Below, piece by piece: positions 39,964 to 49,611 of a stretch of DNA of 64,000 bases. Origin of the DNA: Thermoleophilaceae bacterium (GTDB taxonomy: Bacteria > Actinomycetota > Thermoleophilia > Solirubrobacterales > Thermoleophilaceae); assembly GCA_030446485.1 (NCBI GenBank), contig JAUJNF010000002.1, forward strand, positions 124,001-188,000, read 5' to 3'. The position numbers and the translations under genes were made by a program. The number at the start of each line of letters is the position of its first letter. Position 1 is the stretch's first letter. The notes beneath the pieces are model-generated. The model made no database searches and had not been told where the DNA came from. It was given only the letters and a program-made list of their open reading frames with translations.

Positions 39964-41831
39964 GCGAAGTTGCCGAGCTTGACCATGTTCGCCGACTGCT
40001 CGACTGCATCAAGGTCGAGCATGTCGTCTCGGTGGACGATCGCCACGCACCCCAGCAGGAGGTGGTCCTCACCCTTGCGCGCGAGCTGGACGGACCGGCC
40101 CGGGCGGAGCTACTCAAGCTGTCCGAGCGGGCAGAGGCCTTCGAGGAGTTCGACATCTTCCGCGACGAGTTGGAGGCTCTCTGGGACACCTACGCCCCAG
40201 ACCGTCACACCGAGATAGTTCAGGAAGTACAACGCCTGAGTCGCCAAAGCGACAAAGCAGACGACACCCGGGCACTGACGAAGCTCTCGTCGCTCGTGCC
40301 CGGCGACCGCTTCGAGACCGTCTCGCTCCACCAATGGGACAAACGGCGGGACGAGCTAATCAAGAGCGGCCAGCGGGCGCTTGTCCTCTTCGACCGAGAT
40401 TTCAGCGGCGAAGGGGGTGGCGCCCGCGAAGGAGACAAGCTCTTGCTCGAGCTGCAATCAGCGTCGGAAGGCAAGGACGTATGGACAGGGCTACTCACGC
40501 ACACCGCCACGCCGCAGGAGGAGCACGCGACATACCGCGAGCTGACCGAGACCGCGGATCCGCACCGGACCGTCGTCATCTCAAAAGCCAGGCTCGAATC
40601 GGGGGAGTTCCCCAAGCACCTGCGCCTCACGCTGCTCGCACCCCTCATGCACAAGCTAGTCAGCATCCTGGGCGACAAAATCGAGGCGATCCAGGGGGAG
40701 GCGATCGAGGAGGTGAAAGCGGCTCTTCCTGCCGAGCTCGAGTCGATGGTTTTCGGAGCATCACAGGCGGAGGGGGTCTGGGAGCCGGAGACACTGCTTC
40801 TCTTGTTCGGGCTGGTACAGCGCGACAAGGCGCGTGAGGAGATTTGGCAAGACGACGATGTTCACGAAGTCACCGCGCTCATCCGCTGCCTGAACGCCGT
40901 GAAGGTGGGGCTTCCGGTCGCGGACTCAGACACCCACAAAAATGCCGGTGCTGCGTCCGACGATCCGCCGAAGGGGAAAGGGCGACCGAGCGAGCCGACC
41001 GGGAGCAAGGAAGCGGACGACGCCACCGCCGAAGACGAGGCGGAGGTTGCCACCGATCCGAACTCCGCTCCGCGCTTCTACCAGCGGCTACAGATCTACG
41101 AGAAGATCGACGTTGTCAACGGTCTCCACATGCCCGTCGAGTGTGGGGACGTGTTCGACAACCGCGAGGAGTCCGCGAAACGCCGCAAGACCTGGATCGT
41201 GATTGCCCAGCCTTGCGATCTCGCCCTACGCGCGGACGGCAAGCGCGGAGACTTTCCGATCACCCACGTCGTCGTGTGCCCGGTGGAGCGCCAGCCCACG
41301 AAGGGTCCGCATGCGAATCACTTCCAACTGCCGCACTTCGACGAGCTAGGGCGCCCGTACGTCGCGAAGCTGAACCAGGCGCGGTATCAACGGGTCTGCC
41401 TACTCGACTTCTGTGTCTTTCGACCGGACGGGGTCGGCGTCCTCGACGTCGAGGACACAACGCCGGAGCGAATCCTCGAGGGGTGGAGCACGCGCCACGC
41501 CCTGCTGCAACAGTCGGCCAGGCAGGTGATCGAGCTGGCTGGCCAGCACGAGTCGCAGCTCGCACGGCTCAAGAACCTTTCTGAGAGCGCCCCCAGTGAC
41601 GACGAGATCAGCACGCTCGCGAGCGCCATCCTCGAGGCGATCTCGACAGACCACGCCCGGCCCCCATTTGTGACGGCGATAGATCCGCAGACGAAAACCA
41701 TCGACGCGGGCTGCCAGCGCGTGGCCCGTCTCTCCGCGGACTACGCCCGCGCTCTGCTGGCGGCCTGGGGTAGTCATCTGACCCGGCCGGTGCTTCCCTA
41801 CAACCTGACTCGCCAGCCGACGGACCATTGA
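39960..41831 (+). CDS. Receiver-like N-terminal domain + C-terminal unknown domain with 'WIVIAQPCDLALR' motif
   Basis: 'VEHVVSVDDRHA' (acidic pair), 'RALVLFDRDFSG' (candidate phospho-Asp), 'GLLTHTA' (T), 'TVVISKARL' (K): the order expected of a response-regulator receiver. Confidence 0.72.
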   Translation: MSEVAELDHVRRLLDCIKVEHVVSVDDRHAPQQEVVLTLARELDGPARAELLKLSERAEAFEEFDIFRDELEALWDTYAPDRHTEIVQEVQRLSRQSDKADDTRALTKLSSLVPGDRFETVSLHQWDKRRDELIKSGQRALVLFDRDFSGEGGGAREGDKLLLELQSASEGKDVWTGLLTHTATPQEEHATYRELTETADPHRTVVISKARLESGEFPKHLRLTLLAPLMHKLVSILGDKIEAIQGEAIEEVKAALPAELESMVFGASQAEGVWEPETLLLLFGLVQRDKAREEIWQDDDVHEVTALIRCLNAVKVGLPVADSDTHKNAGAASDDPPKGKGRPSEPTGSKEADDATAEDEAEVATDPNSAPRFYQRLQIYEKIDVVNGLHMPVECGDVFDNREESAKRRKTWIVIAQPCDLALRADGKRGDFPITHVVVCPVERQPTKGPHANHFQLPHFDELGRPYVAKLNQARYQRVCLLDFCVFRPDGVGVLDVEDTTPERILEGWSTRHALLQQSARQVIELAGQHESQLARLKNLSESAPSDDEISTLASAILEAISTDHARPPFVTAIDPQTKTIDAGCQRVARLSADYARALLAAWGSHLTRPVLPYNLTRQPTDH

Positions 41832-41920
41832 GCACGTCCACCCTGGGCAGCGCCACCTTTGTCGCGCCGCGCGATGGAGGCGGCTGGTCACGGGCCCGGA
41901 GGCGGCCTAGCCGTCGCCAG

Positions 41921-41948
41921 GTGCCCCGACTGGATTCGAACTGCACAC
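41921..41948 (-). other. tRNA 3'-end-like fragment (possible att remnant)
   Basis: Minus strand 'gcagttcgaatccagtcggggcac' resembles T-loop + acceptor 3' strand; T-stem does not pair and no 5' half is present. Confidence 0.35.
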
Positions 41949-41949
41949 G

Positions 41950-42000
41950 GCCGCCCGGCAGGCGGCCGTCCACCGCCCCCGCCCCTCGGGGGGCGGTGAC
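41950..42000. terminator. Two adjacent GC-rich hairpins at the 3' end of the island
   Basis: gccgcc-cggca-ggcggc and accgccccc...ggggggcggt. Confidence 0.45.
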
Positions 42001-42162
42001 GACGGCGACCTCCACGGGCGCCGCGGAGGGTCGAGCGAGCCCAGCGAGAGGCGCTAGCCGATAGCTGTTGCGAGTCGAGCCCGGAGCAAGACCGTGGAGG
42101 GCGGCGGCGGAACACAAGCCCACCCGCCACGGCGCCCCGGGAACTGCCGGAAGAAGCGAGCG

Positions 42163-43407
42163 TCAGGCAGTCGCCGTCGAGCGCGCCTCCAGCCCCGCCG
42201 CCTCACGCAGCAGGTCCTTCTTGTCCGTCTTCTCCCACGTGAAGTCGTGGTCCTCGCGGCCGAAGTGGCCGTAGGCCGCCGTCTTCTGGTAGATCGGCCG
42301 GTGCAGGTCGAGGTACTGCCGGAAGGCGCCCGGGCGCAGGTCGAAGTGCTCGTCGATCAGCTCGACGATCTTCGACTTCGAGACACGCTCGGTGCCGTAG
42401 GTCTCGACCATCACCGACACCGGATGCGCCACCCCGATGGCGTAGGCCACCTGGATCTCGCAGCGGTCCGCGAGCCCCGCGGCCACCAGGTTCTTGGCCA
42501 CGTAGCGCGCGGCGTAGGCCGCCGAGCGATCGACCTTCGACGGGTCCTTGCCCGAGAACGCCCCGCCGCCGTGGCGAGCCATGCCGCCGTAGGTGTCGAC
42601 GATGATCTTGCGGCCGGTGAGCCCGCAGTCGCCCATCGGGCCGCCGATCTCGAACTTGCCGGTCGGGTTCACCAGGAAGTTCTCGAACAGCTTCGACGAC
42701 TCGTACAGCTCCGAGGGCAGGATCGGCTTGGCCACCTGCTCCCAGAGATCGGGCTTGATGAGGGTCTCGGCGTCCACCCCCGGCTTGTGCTGGGTGGAGA
42801 TCAGGATCTTCTCGATCTCGATCGGCTGGTCGTTCTCGTAGCGGATCGTGACCTGCGTCTTCCCGTCGGGACGGAGGTAGGGCACGAGCTCGGCGTGGCG
42901 GACCGCCGCCAGGCGCTGCGCCAGCTTGTGCGCGAGCGAGATCGGGAGCGGCATCAGCTCCTTGGTCTCGCGCGTCGCGTAGCCGAACATCATGCCCTGG
43001 TCGCCCGCGCCGAAGACGTCGAGCGCGTCCTCGTCGCCCGGGTCCTTGCGCGACTCGTAGGCGTGGTCGACACCCTGGGCGATGTCCGGCGACTGCTCGT
43101 CTATGGAGGTGACCACCGCGCAGGTCTTGGCGTCGAAGCCCGTGCGGGCGTCGTTGTAGCCGATGCGGTCGACGGTCTCGCGGACGATCTTCGGCACGTC
43201 CACGTACACGTCGGTGGTGATCTCCCCGGAGACCACCACGAGGCCGGTGTTCACGAGCGTCTCGCAGGCCACCCGGCCGCCGGGATCCTCGGCCATCACG
43301 GCGTCCAGCACGCCGTCCGAGATCTGATCGGCCATCTTGTCGGGATGGCCCTCGGTGACCGACTCCGAGGTGAAGAGGTACTCGTTGTCTGAAAGTTGTG
43401 TGCTCAT
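42163..43407 (-). CDS. metK: S-adenosylmethionine synthetase
   Basis: '[27 protein letters not shown]...[12 protein letters not shown]...[27 protein letters not shown]'. Confidence 0.97.
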   Translation of the reverse strand: MSTQLSDNEYLFTSESVTEGHPDKMADQISDGVLDAVMAEDPGGRVACETLVNTGLVVVSGEITTDVYVDVPKIVRETVDRIGYNDARTGFDAKTCAVVTSIDEQSPDIAQGVDHAYESRKDPGDEDALDVFGAGDQGMMFGYATRETKELMPLPISLAHKLAQRLAAVRHAELVPYLRPDGKTQVTIRYENDQPIEIEKILISTQHKPGVDAETLIKPDLWEQVAKPILPSELYESSKLFENFLVNPTGKFEIGGPMGDCGLTGRKIIVDTYGGMARHGGGAFSGKDPSKVDRSAAYAARYVAKNLVAAGLADRCEIQVAYAIGVAHPVSVMVETYGTERVSKSKIVELIDEHFDLRPGAFRQYLDLHRPIYQKTAAYGHFGREDHDFTWEKTDKKDLLREAAGLEARSTATA

Positions 43408-43419
43408 AGGGTGGCGAGA

Positions 43420-44763
43420 CTACCGGGCCGCCGCCTCAGAACCCCGCCCCTGCCGGCCGCGCGGCGGGTCGTCCTTGCCCCTGAACTCGATGATCAGCGG
43501 GATCCCCTCCAGCCCGTACCGCTCGCGCAGCTGGTTCTCCAGGAAGAAGGCGTAGTCGCGCGTCAGGCGGCTGCGATCGGAGATCTGCACCGCGAAGCGC
43601 GGCGGGCGGACGTCGTACTGGGCCATGTAGTAGAGGCGCATCCGCCGCCCTCTGATCGTGGGGGGCTGGCGCGCCGCCTGGAGATCGGACAGCAGGCGGT
43701 TGAGGTCGGGGGTCGGCAGGCGCTGGCCCAGCCGCTCCGCAAGCACGAGCGACTGGCTGAGCAGCCGCCGTATCCCCCGTCCCGTGGTGGCCGAGGCCGT
43801 CATCACCTTCGGGCGCAGCCGCAGCTTGCTGGCCACGCGCGCCCGCGCGAAGTCGAGGTCGGGCTGGGCGACGTCCCACTTGTTGAGCACCATCACGGTC
43901 GCGCAGTCGGCCTTCATGGCCAGCTCGGCGATGCGAAAGTCCTCGCTCGTGATGCCGTCCGCGCTGTCGCACACCACGAGCGCCACGTCGGCCCGCTCCG
44001 CGGCGCGCTCGGAGCGGATCTGGGCGTAGTAGTCGACGGTGCCCCCCACCTTGGCTCGCCGGCGCAGGCCCGCGGTGTCCACGAGCACGATCTCGCGGCC
44101 CTCGAAGCTCAGCCGGGTGTCGATGGCGTCGCGCGTGGTGCCCGCCACGTCGGAGACGATCACCCGCTCCTCTCCGAGAAAGGCGTTCACCAGCGAGGAC
44201 TTGCCCACGTTGGGGCGCCCGATCACCGCCAGGCGCACGACGTCCTCCTCGGCCTCCGGCTCGGTGGCCTCGAGCCGCTCGGTCAGCCGGTCGAGCAGGT
44301 CTCCGGTGCCGAGGCCCTGCGTGGCCGACACGGCCACGGGCTCGCCCAGGCCGAGGCTCCAGAAGGCGGCGGCCTCGGGCTGCAGCCCCGCGGCGTCGAC
44401 CTTGTTGGCGGCCACGAGCACCGGCACCGGCGCGCGCTGCAGCTCCCTGGCCAGCTCGCGATCGCCCGGGCGCGGGCCGGCCCGGGCGTCCACCACTAGC
44501 ACCGCCGCCGCCGACTCGGCCACCGCTCGCCGGGCCTGGGCGCCGACGGCCTTCGCCATGTCGCCCTCCTCCTCGCGGTCGACCCCGCCGGTGTCGACCA
44601 GCAGGAAGCGGCGCCCGTTCCACTCGGTCTCGATCTCCTTGCGGTCGCGCGTGACGCCCGAGGTCTCGTGCACCACGGCCTCGCGGGTCTGCGACAGGCG
44701 GTTGACGAGCGTCGACTTGCCGACGTTCGGGTAGCCGACGACGGCCACCTTTGGCAGCGCCAT
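43420..44763 (-). CDS. der: Ribosome biogenesis GTPase Der (EngA)
   Basis: Two G domains: '[16 protein letters not shown]' and '[16 protein letters not shown]'; KH-like C-terminus. Confidence 0.97.
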   Translation of the reverse strand: MALPKVAVVGYPNVGKSTLVNRLSQTREAVVHETSGVTRDRKEIETEWNGRRFLLVDTGGVDREEEGDMAKAVGAQARRAVAESAAAVLVVDARAGPRPGDRELARELQRAPVPVLVAANKVDAAGLQPEAAAFWSLGLGEPVAVSATQGLGTGDLLDRLTERLEATEPEAEEDVVRLAVIGRPNVGKSSLVNAFLGEERVIVSDVAGTTRDAIDTRLSFEGREIVLVDTAGLRRRAKVGGTVDYYAQIRSERAAERADVALVVCDSADGITSEDFRIAELAMKADCATVMVLNKWDVAQPDLDFARARVASKLRLRPKVMTASATTGRGIRRLLSQSLVLAERLGQRLPTPDLNRLLSDLQAARQPPTIRGRRMRLYYMAQYDVRPPRFAVQISDRSRLTRDYAFFLENQLRERYGLEGIPLIIEFRGKDDPPRGRQGRGSEAAAR

Positions 44764-44791
44764 CAGGCGGCGCGGCGGGCCGAGGCCATGC

Positions 44792-45409
44792 CTACCTGCG
44801 GACCGTGCGCGCGAGCCCGGCGATCTGGGTGACCACGTCCTCGACCGTGCGGTCCGTGCTGTCGATCTCGATCGCGTCGACGGCGGCTCGCAGGGGCGAG
44901 TGCTCGCGCGTGCTGTCCTGCTCGTCTCGCAGGGTCTGGTCGCGCAGCACGGTGCGCCAGTCGGTCGCGAGCTGGCCGGCCCGACGCCTGGCCCGCTCCT
45001 CGGGGGACGCCGTGAGGAAGACCTTGAGCTCCGCCCCGGGGCACACGACGGTGCCGATGTCGCGGCCCTCGGCCACCCAGTCGCCCTCGGCCAGCAGCTT
45101 GCGCTGGCGCTCGACGAGCGCGTCGCGCACGGAGCGCACGGTGGCGATCCGGGACGCGGCCTCGGAGGCCTCGGTGGTGCGGATGACATCGGTCACGTCG
45201 CGGTCGCCGACGAGCACGCGCTCGCCCAGGCGGATGTCGAGGTTGGCGGCCTGCTGGCCGAGATGGCCCTCGCCGGCGCTGTCGAGGGCCACCGCCGCGG
45301 CGCGGTACATCGCCCCGGAATCGAGGTAGGTGAAGTTGAGCTTCTCGGCGAGAAGCCGGGCCACGGTGCTCTTCCCCGCGCCGGCCGGCCCGTCGATGGC
45401 CACGACCAT
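44792..45409 (-). CDS. cmk: Cytidylate kinase
   Basis: '[36 protein letters not shown]'. Confidence 0.96.
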   Translation of the reverse strand: MVVAIDGPAGAGKSTVARLLAEKLNFTYLDSGAMYRAAAVALDSAGEGHLGQQAANLDIRLGERVLVGDRDVTDVIRTTEASEAASRIATVRSVRDALVERQRKLLAEGDWVAEGRDIGTVVCPGAELKVFLTASPEERARRRAGQLATDWRTVLRDQTLRDEQDSTREHSPLRAAVDAIEIDSTDRTVEDVVTQIAGLARTVRR

Positions 45410-45419
45410 GTGGTGCAGG

Positions 45420-46718
45420 CTACTTGCGGAGGGCGGCCAGGTCGCGCTCGAACGTCGGGTACGACACCGACGCCGCCTCTACCCCCACCACCTCGACGCC
45501 CTCCTCGGAGGCCAGCCCGGCCACGGCGCCGAGCATGGCCAGGCGGTGGTCGCCGCGGGCCTCGAGCGAGCCACCCCGAAGCCCGCCCCCGCCCCGCACC
45601 GCGAAGCCGTCGGCGGTGCCCTCGATGTCGGCGCCGAGGGCGCGCAGGCCGTCGACCACTCCGGCGATCCGGTCCGACTCCTTGTGGCGGAGCTCGCTTG
45701 CCCCCCGCACCGCCGTCTCGCCGTCGGCGAAGCACCCGAGCAGGGCCACGAGCGGCAGCTCGTCGATCGCCAGCGGCACCTCGTCGGCCTCGACCACGGT
45801 GCCCACGAGCGGCGCCGCGGCCACGTCGATCTCCCCGGTCGGCTCGGCATCGGCCACCGTTCCCACCTCCTCGAGGTCGCCGAGCAGCACCGCGCCCATC
45901 CGCTGGGCGATGCGCAGGAAGCCGGTGCGCGTCCAGTTCAACCCCACGTCCGCGATCACCACGCGCGAGCGCGGCACCAGGCAGGCGGCGGCCACCAGGA
46001 AGGCCGCCGATGAGGCGTCCCCCGGCACGACGACGTCGTCGAGCTCCAGCTCGTCGACCTGCGAGATGCGCGCGGTCCGGCCCTCGCGCACGAACGGGGC
46101 GCGCGCGCCGGAGAGCATGCGCTCGGTGTGGTCCCGGCTCGGCCGGGGCTCGGTGACCGCCGTCTGGCCCTCGGCCAGCATGCCCGCGATCAACAGGCAC
46201 GACTTCACCTGGGCGCTTGCCACGGGCAGCTCGTGCTCCAGGCCCATGAGCTCGGCGCCGTGCACGGTCAGCGGGGGAAAGCGGCCCTCGCGCGCCTCCA
46301 CGGTGGCCCCCATCAGCCGCAGAGGCTCCGCCACGCGGTCGACCGGGCGGGCGCGGATCGAGGCGTCGCCGTCGAGCGTCCAGGCGCCGCCCGGCTGCCC
46401 CGCGAGCCAACCCGGGAGCATGCGCATCAGCGTGCCGGCGTTGCCCACGTCCAGCAGCCCGCCGGTGGTCTCGAAAGCGGTGTGCAGCCCCACGCCGCGG
46501 ATCACGAGCTCGGCCTCTGTGCCCTCGACGCCCGCCCCCAGGGACTGGATCGCCTTGAGGGTCGAGTCGGTGTCGTCCGACCTGAGGTAGTTGCGGATCG
46601 TGACGGGGTCGGCCGTCATCGCGCCGAGCAGCGCCGCGCGGTGTGAGATCGACTTGTCGGCCGGAGGGGTGACCGTGCCGCGCAGCGGTCCGGCCGGGTC
46701 GAAGCGGCGGGTGCCCAC
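45420..46718 (-). CDS. aroA: 3-phosphoshikimate 1-carboxyvinyltransferase
   Basis: 'PPADKSISHRAALLGAM...GNAGTLMRMLPG...VPGDASSAAFLVAAA...LRHKESDRI'. Confidence 0.96.
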   Translation of the reverse strand: MGTRRFDPAGPLRGTVTPPADKSISHRAALLGAMTADPVTIRNYLRSDDTDSTLKAIQSLGAGVEGTEAELVIRGVGLHTAFETTGGLLDVGNAGTLMRMLPGWLAGQPGGAWTLDGDASIRARPVDRVAEPLRLMGATVEAREGRFPPLTVHGAELMGLEHELPVASAQVKSCLLIAGMLAEGQTAVTEPRPSRDHTERMLSGARAPFVREGRTARISQVDELELDDVVVPGDASSAAFLVAAACLVPRSRVVIADVGLNWTRTGFLRIAQRMGAVLLGDLEEVGTVADAEPTGEIDVAAAPLVGTVVEADEVPLAIDELPLVALLGCFADGETAVRGASELRHKESDRIAGVVDGLRALGADIEGTADGFAVRGGGGLRGGSLEARGDHRLAMLGAVAGLASEEGVEVVGVEAASVSYPTFERDLAALRK

Positions 46719-46723
46719 GCGGG

Positions 46724-47797
46724 CTATGCGGCCGGGACGATCGGGACGTCGAGCTCGGCCACCAGCTCGCGGGCCCGGGCCGCCGCATCGTCGCCCGCGA
46801 TCCACAGGGTGATCTGACCGGAGCGCATGTCGGGCGCGGGGGCGAGCGCCATGTCGGAGATGTTGATGCCCGCCCGGCCGAGGGCCAGCGCCACGTCGGC
46901 CACGACGCCCGGGCGGTTGGGCACAGAGGCGCGGAGCTCGTGCACAGGGCCGCCGGCCACATCGGCCTCGAGCAGGCGCCTGCGGTCCTCGCGCGCCGCG
47001 TTGTTCCACGCCGTTATGGCCGGGGCGTCCTCGGCTCGCAGCTTCGCGGACACCTCGGCCAGCTCGTGGGTCATCGCGTCGATCTCGTCGGCGATGGCCT
47101 CCGCGTTGGAGAGGTAGATGTCGGTCCAGATGCTCGAGTTCGCGCCGGCCACGCGGGTCACGTCGCGGAAGCTCGGGCCGACGCGCGGGCGCTGCTCCCC
47201 GCTCGCCGAGGCGGAGGGCGAGCTGCGAGACCAGCACGTTGGCGAGCACGTGCGGCAGGTGGCTGACCGTGGCGAGCATCCGGTCGTGCGACTCGGCGTC
47301 GATGGCCACGGGCGGGCCCCCAGCGCGGCGATCACGCGGTGCAGGCGCTCTAGCACGATGCCCGAGGAGGTATTCGACGGCGTGAGGTACCAGACGGCGC
47401 CGTCGAAGAGGTCGGCGCGTGCGTGCTCCACACCGGCGGTCTCCGCGCCGGCGATGGGGTGCCCGCCCACGAAGCGCTCGTCCGTGAAGGACTCGGCGAG
47501 CTGGCGCTTGACCGAGCCGACATCGCTCACGGCGCACCCGGCCGGAGCGGCCGCCAGCGCCGCCGCGACCTGCTCGGGCAGCGCGCCCACCGGCGCGCAG
47601 CAGAAGCACACATCGGCACCGTCGAGCGCCTCTTCGGGCGAGCCGGCGGCGCGGTCGATCGCCGACAGCTCGACCGCGCGCGCCAAGCGGTCCGGCGAAC
47701 GGCCGGAGCCGACCACCTCGACGTCCTCCATCCCCTCGCGGGCGGCGAGGCCGATGGAGCCGCCGATCAGCCCGACGCCGAGGACGGCGATCTTCAT
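46724..47797 (-). CDS. tyrA: Prephenate dehydrogenase with C-terminal ACT domain; two compensating frameshifts near 47200-47330
   Basis: 'MKIAVLGVGLIGGSIGLAARE...GGHPIAGAETAGVEHARADLFDGAVWYLTP'; 'ESHDRMLATVSHLPHVLANVLV' in another frame; ACT 'VPNRPGVVADVALALGRAGINISDM'. Confidence 0.92.
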   Translation of the reverse strand: MKIAVLGVGLIGGSIGLAAREGMEDVEVVGSGRSPDRLARAVELSAIDRAAGSPEEALDGADVCFCCAPVGALPEQVAAALAAAPAGCAVSDVGSVKRQLAESFTDERFVGGHPIAGAETAGVEHARADLFDGAVWYLTPSNTSSGIVLERLHRVIAALGARPWPSTPSRTTGCSPRSATCRTCSPTCWSRSSPSASASGEQRPRVGPSFRDVTRVAGANSSIWTDIYLSNAEAIADEIDAMTHELAEVSAKLRAEDAPAITAWNNAAREDRRRLLEADVAGGPVHELRASVPNRPGVVADVALALGRAGINISDMALAPAPDMRSGQITLWIAGDDAAARARELVAELDVPIVPAA

Positions 47798-48178
47798 CGC
47801 GGGCCCTCCAGCGAGTCGCCGCAGCCGCTCGTCGAAGGTGAGCAACTCAGCGCCCGCCACACGAGCGCAGGCCAGGGCAAGGGCATCGCCGAGTCGCAGG
47901 GACCGGTGCTTGGCGCGGAGCTCGGCCGCCAGCCGCGCGGCCGCGCGGTCGATCGCCACGACCTCGACGCCGATCTTGTCCAGGAAACCGTCGACGTGCT
48001 CTGCCTGCTTTGCGCGCACCGGCTGGACCATCACCTCGGCATACACGCTGGCGGCCATCTGCAGCGAGGCGCGGCGGTCATTGAGGCGCTGCAGCTCCGA
48101 GATTGCGCGCTGATGATGCGGATCGTCCGCCCCCAGGATGCCGATGACGACGCTGGCGTCGAGCGCTACCGGTCCCAC
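47798..48178 (-). CDS. PIN-domain VapC-like toxin, open-reading-frame-continuous with tyrA (no stop codon between)
   Basis: 'VALDASVVIGILGADDPHHQRA...LRLGDALALACARVAGAELLTFDERLRRLA' followed in frame by 'GGPAMKIAVLGVG'. Confidence 0.82.
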
Positions 48179-48378
48179 TCGTCCCGGAGCCGGTCGAGGT
48201 AGCCGGGCGGGTAGCGGACCGTGCCGGCGTAGCGCTCGAGGATGTCGTCCAAGCGCTCAACCTCCAGCCGGCCGCGGCCGGCGGCGCGGACCTGAAGTAC
48301 GTCGCCCGGTCCCAGCCCAGCTTCTCTCAGGACATGGACAGGGACCGTGATCTGGTTCTTGCTGGACAGCTTAGCCAT
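48166..48378 (-). CDS. AbrB/MazE-like antitoxin
   Basis: 'MAKLSSKNQITVPVHVLREAGLGPGDVLQVRAAGRGRLEVERL'. Confidence 0.87.
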   Translation of the reverse strand: MAKLSSKNQITVPVHVLREAGLGPGDVLQVRAAGRGRLEVERLDDILERYAGTVRYPPGYLDRLRDEWDR

Positions 48379-48396
48379 GCCTTTACCAGGCTAACA

Positions 48397-49503
48397 CTAA
48401 GGTAAAGGTCCATCGGTGTTCCGCCGGGCCCGCACCGCTCCGGCCAGCCCGTCGAGCACCCCGGCCGTCGTCTCCCAGTCCATGCACGCGTCGGTGATCG
48501 ACTGCCCGTACACGAGCGCCTTCCCGCCCTCGAGGTCCTGCCGTCCGGCGGCGAGGAAGGACTCGAGCATGACCCCGACGATCGGGCGGCGGCCGCTCGC
48601 CACCTGCGCCCCCACGTCGGCGGCCACGGCCGGCTGCCGCGCGGGGTCCTTGCCGCTGTTGTCGTGAGAGGCGTCGATCACCACGCGCTCGGGCAGGCCG
48701 GCGGCCCGCAGCCTCTCCAGCGCGTGGTCCACCGCGGCCGGGGCGTAGTTGGGCTCGCCGCGCCCCCCGCGCAGGATCACGTGGCAGTCGCGGTTGCCGA
48801 GCGTGTACAGGATCGCCGGCGTACCGCTCTTCTCCACCCCCGCGAAGGCGTGGCTGGCCGCGGCGGCCCGGACCGCGTCGACCGCCACCTGGACGTCGCC
48901 GTCGGTGCGGTTCTTGAAGCCCACGGGCATCGAGAGGCCGGAGCCGAGCTGGCGGTGTATCTGGCTCTCGGTGGTGCGGGCGCCGATCGCGCCCCACGCG
49001 ACGGTGTCCGAGATGTACTGCGGCGTGATCGGGTCGAGGAACTCGCAGCCCACCGGCAGCCCGAGGGCAAGCACCTCGAGCAGCAGCTCGCGGGCCATTC
49101 GCAGGCCCCGGTTCACGTCGCCCGAGCCGTCGAGATGAGGGTCGTTGATCAGGCCCTTCCAACCCGTGGTGGTGCGCGGCTTCTCGAAGTAGACGCGCAT
49201 CACCACGCACAGGTCCTCGCGCAGCACCTCGGCGTGCCCGGCCAGGCGGCGGGCGTAGTCCCGCGCCGCCGCGGGGTCGTGCACGCTGCACGGGCCGACC
49301 ACGGCCAGCAAGCGGTCGTCGGTGCCGTCCAGGATGGCCGCCACCTCCTCGCGGCCGCGCAGCACGACCTCCTCCTGCTCCGGCTGCAGCGGGAGGTCGT
49401 CCAGCAGGCGCTCGGGGCTCGTGAGCGCCACCACCCGCTCGATGCGGCGGTCGCTTACGCCCTCGCCTCTCATCACAACCATGTCCTGACCTTTCGAAAT
49501 CAC
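48397..49503 (-). CDS. 3-deoxy-7-phosphoheptulonate (DAHP) synthase, class I
   Basis: 'LLAVVGPCSVHDPAAARDYARRL...VVMRVYFEKPRTTTGWKGLINDPHLDGS...GCEFLDPITPQYISDTVAWGAIGARTTESQIHRQL'. Confidence 0.96.
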   Translation of the reverse strand: MISKGQDMVVMRGEGVSDRRIERVVALTSPERLLDDLPLQPEQEEVVLRGREEVAAILDGTDDRLLAVVGPCSVHDPAAARDYARRLAGHAEVLREDLCVVMRVYFEKPRTTTGWKGLINDPHLDGSGDVNRGLRMARELLLEVLALGLPVGCEFLDPITPQYISDTVAWGAIGARTTESQIHRQLGSGLSMPVGFKNRTDGDVQVAVDAVRAAAASHAFAGVEKSGTPAILYTLGNRDCHVILRGGRGEPNYAPAAVDHALERLRAAGLPERVVIDASHDNSGKDPARQPAVAADVGAQVASGRRPIVGVMLESFLAAGRQDLEGGKALVYGQSITDACMDWETTAGVLDGLAGAVRARRNTDGPLP

Positions 49504-49557
49504 CTGGGGAGAACCTACTGACGGTGCTGCGGTGGGCCGTGAAGGGCCCGTGAAGGC

Positions 49558-49611
49558 GGCGTCCGGCGGGGAGCTGCGGTCGGCGGCTGCGAAGCCGCGC
49601 GGCCGGACGCC
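49558..49611 (-). promoter_or_regulatory. Hairpin pair between leader ORF and DAHP synthase: candidate attenuator
   Basis: Perfect 10-bp stem GGCGTCCGGC/GCCGGACGCC enclosing inner stem gcggc-tgcgaa-gccgc (49583-49598). Confidence 0.6.

Noticed and set aside
41921-42000. Functional tRNA gene
   Set aside because: T-loop-like sequence present, but the T-stem does not pair and no acceptor 5' strand or anticodon arm is found.
42094-43392. 432-aa ORF on + strand
   Set aside because: Shadow ORF antisense to metK; low-complexity H/R/V/G composition typical of antisense frames in GC-rich genomes.
45420-47609. 729-aa minus ORF as a TyrA-AroA fusion
   Set aside because: The upstream part is a tyrA out-of-frame segment; AroA starts near 46718. 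The apparent fusion results from frame coincidence plus a frameshift.
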